This document shows positions 1-5,055 of a DNA stretch of 10,894 nt, one piece after another. Below the pieces are notes generated by a model. It made no database searches, was not told where the DNA came from, and was given only the letters and a program-made list of their open reading frames with translations. How positions within the stretch are numbered: position 1 is the first letter of the stretch; each line of letters begins with the position of its first letter. The position numbers were made by a program, and so were the translations under genes. This stretch comes from an uncultured Clostridia bacterium (GTDB taxonomy: Bacteria; Bacillota; Clostridia; Christensenellales; Aristaeellaceae): assembly GCA_946409855.1 (NCBI GenBank), contig CAMJXZ010000084.1, positions 1 to 10,894 on the forward strand, given 5' to 3'.

Positions 1-8
1 GTACCTTG

Positions 9-57
9 CGGATTTGCCGCCCGGGAGCCCTGAAAGGGCGACAGGCAAATCCGTTTT
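9..57 (+). terminator. Probable intrinsic terminator of an unseen rightward gene
   Basis: A perfect 10-base inverted repeat, CGGATTTGCC (9-18) and GGCAAATCCG (44-53), encloses a second small hairpin (GCCCT 27-31, AGGGC 35-39). It is followed directly by TTTT (54-57) on the plus strand. The T run makes rightward termination more likely than leftward. The gene it would serve lies left of the window, so this is inferred from structure only. Confidence 0.5.
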
Positions 58-67
58 GGGGGGTCCC

Positions 68-92
68 GCAGGGGGGACAAAGTCCCCCCTGC
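68..92 (-). terminator. GC-rich hairpin at the 3' end of the sufCB operon
   Basis: GCAGGGGGGAC (68-78) and GTCCCCCCTGC (82-92) form a perfect 11-base stem with a 3-base loop, 7 bases beyond the sufB stop codon. Neither strand has a run of T after it, so it is not a textbook intrinsic terminator. It may stop or stabilise the sufCB transcript end. With the 9-57 hairpin it forms a back-to-back end between converging genes. Confidence 0.5.
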
Positions 93-99
93 GTTCAGT

Positions 100-1026
100 T
101 CACTTCAGGAACCCGTTGATAATCTGCTCCTCCGCTTCCTGTTCCGTCAGGCCCAGGGTCATCAGCTTGATGATCTGGTCGCCGGCGATCTTGCCGATGG
201 CCGCCTCATGCACCAGCGCCGCGTCCACATGGTTGGCCTCCAGGCCGGGCACCGCCAGGATGCGGCCCCTGTCCATGATGATGGAATCGCATTCCGTATG
301 TCCGGAGCAGGCGGCGCTGCCCACCAGCTTGGCGTCGAACTTCTGGAAGGATTCGTCCCGCGCCACCGACCGGGAAACCACGTCCGCGCTGCACCCTTCC
401 CCGTTCAGGCGCACGGTGTAGGTGCTGACGGCGTTCTGCTTTCCGTGCGTCATCAGGCGTTCCCGCACCACCAGCCGGGCGCCGGCCGCCAGCTCCGCGA
501 CGGTCGTACGGCTGGTGTCGTCCACGCCCTTGATCTGCACCATCTCCATTTCGACGCTGCTGTCTTCCTCCTGGTACACCTCGGTCACCGGGTTCAGGAT
601 GCGCTTGCCCCGCCCGTCGCCCGAGCCGTAGTGCTTTTCCACATACCGGACATGGGCGCCTTTGCCCACGTAAAAGCGGTGGATGCCGTCGTGCTGGCTG
701 TCCTGGTTGCCGCAGTTGTCGATGCCGCAGCCCGCCACGATCACCACGTCCGCGCCCTCGCCGATGTGGAAATCGTTGTACACCGTTTCCTTGAGCCCGC
801 TCTCCGACATGACGACGGGGATGTGCAGGCTTTCGTTTTTCGTCCCGGGTTTGATGCGGATATCCAGCCCGCTGACATCCTCCTTGGAGGTGATTTCAAT
901 GTTGGCGGTGGACTGCCTGCCCACGGACTTGCTGTTGGAACGGATATTGTAGGCGCCCTCGGGCACGGTGTGGAGATCCGCCACCTCTTTGAGCAGCCGC
1001 TTCTGCACTTCATCCAGTTTGATCAT
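100..1026 (-). CDS. sufB: SufB/SufD-family Fe-S cluster scaffold (short, SMS-type SufB)
   Basis: Scaffold subunit on which [Fe-S] clusters are assembled in the cytoplasm, working with the SufC ATPase encoded just before it. The 308-residue product is much shorter than Escherichia coli SufB (about 495). This fits the ancestral two-component SMS (SmsCB) form, in which one SufB-type protein pairs with SufC. The C-terminal beta-helix region carries the family hallmarks: a GHTECDS stretch (242-248) with Cys246 at the position of the catalytic SufB cysteine, and a VHEA motif (272-275, His273/Glu274) matching the conserved His-Glu pair. Start: ATG at 1026, with the ribosome binding site AAGGAG lying inside the last codons and stop of sufC. 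Only 7 bases separate the genes, so they are translationally linked. No sufS, sufU or sufD is seen here, so the sulfur donor is encoded elsewhere. Confidence in the family is high; the SMS label is inferred from length and gene order. Confidence 0.93.
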   Translation of the reverse strand: MIKLDEVQKRLLKEVADLHTVPEGAYNIRSNSKSVGRQSTANIEITSKEDVSGLDIRIKPGTKNESLHIPVVMSESGLKETVYNDFHIGEGADVVIVAGCGIDNCGNQDSQHDGIHRFYVGKGAHVRYVEKHYGSGDGRGKRILNPVTEVYQEEDSSVEMEMVQIKGVDDTSRTTVAELAAGARLVVRERLMTHGKQNAVSTYTVRLNGEGCSADVVSRSVARDESFQKFDAKLVGSAACSGHTECDSIIMDRGRILAVPGLEANHVDAALVHEAAIGKIAGDQIIKLMTLGLTEQEAEEQIINGFLK

Positions 1027-1033
1027 CGTACCC

Positions 1034-1774
1034 TCACTCCTTTACCACGCTGCTTTTCCGGCATTCCGGGACGGAAGCGCAGGTCCCGACCAAACCGGGC
1101 AGCAGCGCGTCCCTGGGGCCCTGGGTAGCCACCCGGCCGTCCTTAAGCACGATCAGCTCATCGGCGATGTTCAGGATCCGCTCCTGGTGGGAGATGATCA
1201 GGATGGAACGCTGCGCCACGCTGGCCCGCATTTCCCGGAACACCTCGATCAGGTTCTGGAAGCTCCACAGGTCGATGCCCGCCTCCGGCTCGTCAAAAAT
1301 GGTCAGCTTGGCGCTCCTGGCCAGCACGGTGGCGATCTCGATCCGCTTGAGCTCGCCGCCGGACAGGCTGGCGTTGACCTCCCGGTTGATGTACTCCCGC
1401 GCGCACAGCCCCACCCGGGACAGGTAGTCGCAGGCCGCCGCGACGGTCACCTCCCGCCCGGCCGCCAGCCGCAGCAGGTCCAGCACCTGCAGGCCCTTGA
1501 AGCGGACCGGCTGCTGGAACGCGAACGCGATGCCCGCCCGGGCCCGCTCGGTGACATTCCAGCCTGTGATGTCTTCCCCGTCCAGCAGGATCCGGCCGGA
1601 AATCGGCTTTTCAATCCCCGCGATCAGCCGGGCCAGGGTGGATTTCCCGCCGCCGTTGGGCCCGGTGATGACGATCAGCTTGCCGTCCGGCAAGGTCATG
1701 CTGATGTCATGGATGATTTCTTTGCTCTGTCCCTCGTCGCTGACCTGGAAGGAGATATTCTGCAGTTCCAGCAT
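1034..1774 (-). CDS. sufC: SufC, ABC-type ATPase of Fe-S cluster assembly
   Basis: Cytoplasmic ABC ATPase that drives conformational change in the SufB scaffold. It has no membrane segments and is not a transporter. Visible motifs in the 246 residues: Walker A GPNGGGKST (38-46; the usual GPNGSGKST has Ser where this has Gly), Q-loop glutamines at 87-88, ABC signature LSGGE (137-141), Walker B ending in IFDEP (159-163, catalytic Glu162) followed by EAGID, and the H-loop histidine at 196 (ISHQE). The SGGELKR form of the signature is typical of SufC. The C-terminal tail carries two cysteines (232 and 238) absent from most ABC ATPases; their role is unknown. It is the first gene of a two-gene operon with sufB, in the order sufC-sufB usual for clostridia. 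The start at 1774 has only a weak ribosome binding site (GAGGCGG). Promoters lie in the long spacer upstream. Confidence 0.94.
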   Translation of the reverse strand: MLELQNISFQVSDEGQSKEIIHDISMTLPDGKLIVITGPNGGGKSTLARLIAGIEKPISGRILLDGEDITGWNVTERARAGIAFAFQQPVRFKGLQVLDLLRLAAGREVTVAAACDYLSRVGLCAREYINREVNASLSGGELKRIEIATVLARSAKLTIFDEPEAGIDLWSFQNLIEVFREMRASVAQRSILIISHQERILNIADELIVLKDGRVATQGPRDALLPGLVGTCASVPECRKSSVVKE

Positions 1775-1837
1775 TCCGCAGCCGCCTCGCTTTCGTAAAA
1801 AACCTGTCCTTCGCGCGGCCGTCGTTTCCCCCGGCCG

Positions 1838-1886
1838 CAGATTGATCCTACCATAAAAAGCCGGATCAATCTTTGATCATGATCAA
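1838..1886 (-). promoter_or_regulatory. Proximal sufCB promoter with FNR-type box at -41.5
   Basis: On the minus strand, TTGATCATGATCAA (1886-1873) is a perfect 14-base palindrome and an exact match to the FNR consensus TTGAT-N4-ATCAA. Downstream is an extended -10, TGG followed by TAGGAT (1853-1845). If transcription starts at 1838, TAGGAT occupies -12 to -7 and the palindrome is centred at -41.5, the canonical class II position for FNR/CRP activators. There is no good -35 hexamer, as expected for an activator-dependent promoter. The leader to sufC would be 63 bases. Box and -10 are seen directly; activation by an FNR-like protein is inferred. Confidence 0.55.
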
Positions 1887-1891
1887 TCTTT
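1841..1891. repeat. Cluster of GATCAAT repeats around the suf promoter
   Basis: Besides the FNR-like palindrome, GATCAATCTTT occurs twice as a direct repeat (1864-1874 and 1881-1891, period 17). ATTGATCC (1841-1848) and GGATCAAT (1863-1870) form a perfect inverted repeat that brackets the predicted -10. Spacing of 17-22 bases places copies about two helical turns apart, compatible with several bound dimers or with a repressor site over the -10. The binding protein is not known. Confidence 0.45.
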
Positions 1892-1980
1892 TGTCTTTTT
1901 TCTCCCGCCCGGCGCGGCCCGTCCCGGGGCCCTGCCGCGAAGAAGCCGCGTCCTCCGCCCGGCGGAAAGACACGGCCTTT

Positions 1981-2029
1981 ATCATACCAGATTTTTCGCG
2001 GAATGTATACCGGAATTTTCCTGGAAAAT
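1981..2029 (-). promoter_or_regulatory. Candidate distal sufCB promoter with upstream palindrome
   Basis: Reading leftward, TATACA (2009-2004) and TATGAT (1986-1981) are separated by 17 bases. The -10 is preceded by TGG, an extended -10 like that of the proximal suf promoter. A near-perfect palindrome, ATTTTCC-T-GGAAAAT (2015-2029), lies just upstream at about -41 to -55 of a start near 1974 and could be an operator. Transcripts would carry a GC-rich leader of about 200 bases before sufC. No gene fits between this promoter and sufC, so it most likely serves the suf operon. Confidence 0.4.
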
Positions 2030-2142
2030 ACTTTCCTTTATGTCCGCCCCGCTGTTTCACGGGGCATCGTATCCTGAAGCGGCTTCCCGCCGTCCCGGAC
2101 GAACGAGCACCCCGCGGGCCGGATACGGCATGCCGAAACCAC

Positions 2143-2175
2143 GCGGCCCCTCTTCCGGCTTAGAAGAGAGGCCGC
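2143..2175 (-). terminator. Hairpin ending the AraC-type gene
   Basis: GCGGCCCCTCTT (2143-2154) and AAGAGAGGCCGC (2164-2175) pair with one mismatch around a 9-base loop, 21 bases past the stop codon of the leftward regulator gene. The sequence after it on the minus strand (GTGGTTTCGG) has only a weak T stretch, so termination efficiency is uncertain. Confidence 0.5.
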
Positions 2176-2196
2176 GGTATTTGATTCCTTCCGTTC

Positions 2197-3027
2197 TTAC
2201 GCTTTTTTCAGCGGCACCCAGATGTACACGGCCATCTCTTCACCGCCTTTTTCCGGCGGGAGATAGACCTCGATGTCGTAATCGCCCGCCAGCGTGTATC
2301 CCTGCAGCGCCGGCAGCCACTCCGACCAGATCCGGGTATTGGTGTCCTGCAGCGTGGCGATCGTGCAGGGGAACTGGGCCCAGAGGCCGCCGGGGATCAC
2401 CCGGGTCCCGCAGCCCGCCGGGATGTCCTCCCAGGGAAAATACAGGTCCGCGATCCAGTAGTCAAAGTCCTTGCCCTTCATGTCGATGCATACGCCGAAG
2501 GTGCCCATGACCGGGCGTTTCTCCCCCTGCGCCAGCCATTCGTCCCAGAATTTGGGGATTTCCTGATAGCTCGTGTCCGAATGGAACGGCCGCTTCACGC
2601 CGACAATGGTAAACGGCGCCTTTTCAATAATCTGATAATCCAGCATCGATCCGCCCTCCAGTGTGATTTTGATGTGCAGCGGCGCAAAGGATTTGAGCGG
2701 CGCGCCCGCTTCCCGCGCCTGGGAAGGAGCGATGCCGTGAAAGCGCTGAAACGCTTTGGCGAAGCTGTCCGGCGAGTCGTAGCCGTACCGGACGGCCACG
2801 TCGATCACCCTGCTGTCCGAAGCCGCCAGCTCCTGGGCCGCCAGGGTCATCCTGCGGGCGCGGATATACTCCCCCGCCGTCATGCCGCACAGCGCCCCGA
2901 AGATGCGCTGGTAGTAAAACGGGGACAGGCCGGCCTGTCCGGCGATCCGTTCCATGTCCAGCGGTTCCGTCAGGTTTTGTTCGATATAGTCCACCGACTT
3001 CTGAAATCCCTCAATCCAGCCCTGCAT
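2197..3027 (-). CDS. AraC-family regulator with GyrI-like effector-binding domain
   Basis: Cytoplasmic DNA-binding regulator of 276 residues. The first ~105 residues form the double helix-turn-helix of the AraC/XylS family: one helix-turn-helix with MERIAGQAGLSPFYYQRIF (25-43), and a second around VIDVAVRYGYDSPDSFAKAFQRFHG (within 74-98). Residues ~129-276 form a GyrI-like (Rob/BmrR-type) small-molecule pocket with the aromatic, acidic pattern of that fold, for example Trp161/Glu163, Phe197-Pro198-Trp199 and Trp237. Such proteins usually sense hydrophobic or cationic compounds and activate stress or efflux genes. The ATG at 3027 is chosen because AAGGAGG (3042-3036) sits 8 bases ahead; an upstream in-frame ATG at 3144 would add 39 residues unlike the family and would lie upstream of the predicted promoter. 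It is divergent from the gene at 3280, with a ~250-base gap, so it may regulate that operon as well as itself. Family assignment is firm; ligand and targets are unknown. Confidence 0.9.
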   Translation of the reverse strand: MQGWIEGFQKSVDYIEQNLTEPLDMERIAGQAGLSPFYYQRIFGALCGMTAGEYIRARRMTLAAQELAASDSRVIDVAVRYGYDSPDSFAKAFQRFHGIAPSQAREAGAPLKSFAPLHIKITLEGGSMLDYQIIEKAPFTIVGVKRPFHSDTSYQEIPKFWDEWLAQGEKRPVMGTFGVCIDMKGKDFDYWIADLYFPWEDIPAGCGTRVIPGGLWAQFPCTIATLQDTNTRIWSEWLPALQGYTLAGDYDIEVYLPPEKGGEEMAVYIWVPLKKA

Positions 3028-3055
3028 CGCGTTCCCCTCCTTCCGCCGCGCCATC

Positions 3056-3064
3056 AGTATACCA
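3056..3064 (-). promoter_or_regulatory. Extended -10 promoter element of the AraC-type gene
   Basis: TGG followed by TATACT (3064-3056) on the minus strand is an extended -10 matching TATAAT at five of six bases. No good -35 lies 16-18 bases upstream; TTGTTT at 3078-3073 is too close. A start near 3049 would give a leader of about 22 bases containing the AAGGAGG. It also supports the short protein start at 3027. Confidence 0.45.
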
Positions 3065-3279
3065 TACGGGAAAAACAAACGCACGACTTTCCGTGCTCTC
3101 TTCGGCCGGATGTTTTCTTTTTTCGGTACGTCCGGCGGGAGCAAGAAACAAAAAAAGCCGCCGCGTGACAGATAGGATTTTTACGCATGGATGCAGAATA
3201 AGGATAGGAGCGCCGGCCGTTCAGCCGGGGAATCACACTGCGGCGGCAGATCGAAACGACCGGAAGGGCAGGGATCGGC

Positions 3280-4398
3280 ATGGGATTGTTCGGACCCATC
3301 TGGGAAAGCAGAAACACGGACAAAATACGCAAGCGAATCGCAAGGACAGCCGATGACAGCCTGCTGGCCAACATCGCGCTGCGCTGCGCGGATCCGGAAT
3401 TGCGGCAATCAGCCGCCAGGCGGATCATGAATCCCGGGATCAGGGAACGCACGATGCTGCAGGCCTGCAAAAACGGGGATACGGAGACGGCCGTGATCCT
3501 GCTGGGCAGCGGGTACGAAATGCTGGACGCCGCTGTCCGCTCCGGAGATCCGGCGCTTTTGTCCGTCCTGGCGCTTCGTACCGGGAACCTGGGCGAATGG
3601 GTCAGGGAATTTGACGTTCTGCTCACCGAGCCGGGTTATGAAGCGGCTGCGGCGCATTATCAGGAACTCAAACAGGCCGCCGATGAGGAGAAACGGGCCA
3701 TCGCCCGGCAGAAGCGGAAAGAGGCGGAAGAAAAAAGGCGGGATGCCCTGATCCGGGATCCGGTCCGGACGCTGACAGCCGCTTCAGGCAAGGCATCTGA
3801 GAAAAAGCTCTGGAAAGAATGGTATGACCATCAGCTGTCCCTGCCGCAGAACAATCTTCTTTACACGATTGCCAATTCGATGCAGAGCCTGCCGTGGTAC
3901 AGGTATTTTCCGTCGGGGGCGCTGGAAAAAATCGCTCTGTACGCCGCCAAGCCGTACGGCGGGGAAGGGCAGTTCCATACATCCGGCGCGGAAAGCGACA
4001 CCCTGTACCTGCTGCAGACCCTGTATGACAGCCGGGAAGACCTCCGGGATGAAATCCCCCGCCTGGACGGCGCCTGGTTTTACAGCGGGGACCGGGCGTC
4101 CGCCGTCAACTTCGGGGACCATCATGAAGACTGGCTGGTCACCTTCGACGCCGTCCCGGCGTACCGGCTTTCCGTATCCGTATCCCAGGACCGGTGCGGG
4201 GTGCGCCTGACGGAATCGCCCTGGATCCCGGAAAACGAATGCCTCCAGTCCGGCGGGCATATCCTGGACGGGCGGTGCGCGTGCTTCCGGTGCGGAGCGA
4301 TCGCCCACGACTGGGAGATCACAAAAAGCAGGGCTTCTGTCCTGAAGGTCTGCAAACGCTGCGGTTACAGAACCGGGACGCAGGATTATGCCGATTGA
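3280..4398 (+). CDS. Unrecognised HEAT-like protein with C-terminal zinc-ribbon-like module (gene A)
   Basis: I do not recognise a named family. The 372-residue product appears cytoplasmic, with no signal peptide or membrane span. Residues ~20-105 look like short HEAT-type helical repeats (for instance SLLANIALRCADPELRQSAA, 27-46). Residues ~124-160 are rich in Glu, Lys, Arg and Ala and probably form a coiled coil. A mixed middle domain (~175-320) is unassigned. The C-terminus carries His327, Cys333, Cys335, Cys338 and His343, then Cys358 and Cys361, so two CxxC pairs about 20 residues apart as in a zinc ribbon. The order H-x-L-D-G-x-C-x-C-x2-C-G-x4-H-D-W closely resembles the repeat in the next gene. 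The ribosome binding site is weak (AGGG 6 bases before ATG), and no convincing promoter was found in the 3145-3279 spacer. It leads a same-strand run of genes, 72 bases before gene B. Confidence 0.8.
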   Translation: MGLFGPIWESRNTDKIRKRIARTADDSLLANIALRCADPELRQSAARRIMNPGIRERTMLQACKNGDTETAVILLGSGYEMLDAAVRSGDPALLSVLALRTGNLGEWVREFDVLLTEPGYEAAAAHYQELKQAADEEKRAIARQKRKEAEEKRRDALIRDPVRTLTAASGKASEKKLWKEWYDHQLSLPQNNLLYTIANSMQSLPWYRYFPSGALEKIALYAAKPYGGEGQFHTSGAESDTLYLLQTLYDSREDLRDEIPRLDGAWFYSGDRASAVNFGDHHEDWLVTFDAVPAYRLSVSVSQDRCGVRLTESPWIPENECLQSGGHILDGRCACFRCGAIAHDWEITKSRASVLKVCKRCGYRTGTQDYAD

Positions 4399-4470
4399 AC
4401 CCGGGCGGCGGCAGGAAGAAACCGTTCACCCATGCATTCGGAACTTTGTTCCGGAAAGGAGCCTGAACAC

Positions 4471-5034
4471 ATGCGTCTTTTCTGTCAGCTCGGCTTGCAC
4501 AGCTGGAACCGCTGCAAGTGCGTCAGGTGCGGCCTGCGCAGGGATACGGACCATCTCTGGAACGGCTGCAAATGCCAGGTGTGCGGCAAAACCAGGGATG
4601 AGGGGCACCGATGGAACGGCTGCAAATGTACCGCATGCGGCCGGACCCGGGACGAAGGCCATCTCTGGAAGGGATGCAGATGCCGGGTCTGCGGACAGAC
4701 CCGGGACGAGGGGCACGACTGGGACGGGTGCCTGTGCCGCCGGTGCGGAAAAGTGCGGGACGAGGGGCACGAGACCGATCTTTCCCCGCTGACCGCTCAG
4801 ATGCGTCCGGCCCATCGGGGGACCGCGCTGGAAACCGGGAAACCCCTGGAGGTCCGCTGTGTCCGGTGCAAGCGCCTGCTCCGCACCCTTGAAAAAGGAA
4901 AAGCGTACTGCCCCAAATGCCTCCATGAATTGAGCATCCGTCTGACGGACTGGGGCGGAACGTCCATGAAATATGAAGCGGTGTGCCCGTTCTGCGGATA
5001 CCAGGACGCGTACACCGTGTCCGACAGCTGGTAA
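4471..5034 (+). CDS. Cys/His tandem-repeat, putative zinc-binding protein (gene B)
   Basis: Unrecognised 187-residue protein. Residues 10-99 are five consecutive 18-residue repeats of the form H-x-W-x-G-C-x-C-x2-C-G-x-T-R-D-E-G, each giving one His and three Cys, with a sixth His (100) starting a truncated unit. Residues ~130-175 hold three more CxxC pairs (130/133, 147/150, 172/175). With 21 repeat or CxxC cysteines, plus a lone Cys5, and regularly spaced His, metal (probably zinc) binding is the natural reading, though redox or Fe-S roles cannot be excluded. No signal peptide or membrane segment is seen. The ATG at 4471 is preferred over the in-frame ATG at 4432 because AAGGAG sits 9 bases ahead of it. 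Gene C follows after 21 bases, so the genes are co-transcribed. No enzymatic motif is visible; a binding or adaptor role is inferred. Confidence 0.82.
   Translation: MRLFCQLGLHSWNRCKCVRCGLRRDTDHLWNGCKCQVCGKTRDEGHRWNGCKCTACGRTRDEGHLWKGCRCRVCGQTRDEGHDWDGCLCRRCGKVRDEGHETDLSPLTAQMRPAHRGTALETGKPLEVRCVRCKRLLRTLEKGKAYCPKCLHELSIRLTDWGGTSMKYEAVCPFCGYQDAYTVSDSW
4498..4767 (+). repeat. Five in-frame 54-base tandem repeats within gene B
   Basis: Units run 4498-4551, 4552-4605, 4606-4659, 4660-4713 and 4714-4767, each encoding 18 residues beginning with His. The first is most diverged (RRDTD in place of TRDEG). Units two and three are closest: the 17-mer TGGAACGGCTGCAAATG is identical at 4558-4574 and 4612-4628, exactly 54 bases apart. 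This suggests recent duplication and possible copy-number change between strains. Confidence 0.9.
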
Positions 5035-5055
5035 CCGCCCGAGAGGAGGAAAACC

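Larger units (their letters stand above)
1775..2196. other. Non-coding spacer between sufC and the araC-type gene
   Basis: This 422-base stretch holds the two candidate suf promoters, the GATCAAT cluster and the araC hairpin listed separately. Other structures seen are a hairpin GCCCCG (2046-2051) / CGGGGC (2060-2065) with an 8-base loop and the 10-base palindrome CGGCATGCCG (2126-2135). The short open frames in it lack convincing ribosome binding sites and recognisable products, so I see no gene. Confidence 0.6.

Noticed and set aside
208..1128. A 306-codon plus-strand frame opposite sufB
   Set aside because: The opposite strand encodes a clear SufB; the plus-strand product is His/Val/Ala-rich with no family features.
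1034..1774. ABC ATPase considered as a transporter component
   Set aside because: No permease or binding protein adjoins it, and the SGGELKR signature and sufB partner identify SufC.
968..1798. A 276-codon plus-strand frame opposite sufC
   Set aside because: Shadow of SufC, which has all ABC ATPase motifs on the minus strand.
1866..2060. A 64-codon minus-strand frame upstream of sufC
   Set aside because: It overlaps both candidate suf promoters, has no good ribosome binding site and a low-complexity basic product.
3028..3144. A 39-residue N-terminal extension of the AraC-type regulator
   Set aside because: AAGGAGG before the ATG at 3027 and a promoter element at 3056-3064 both favour the short start.
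4498..4767. Tandem 54-base repeats considered as a CRISPR or intergenic repeat array
   Set aside because: They are in frame inside a coding sequence, have no spacers, and conserve protein residues better than bases.
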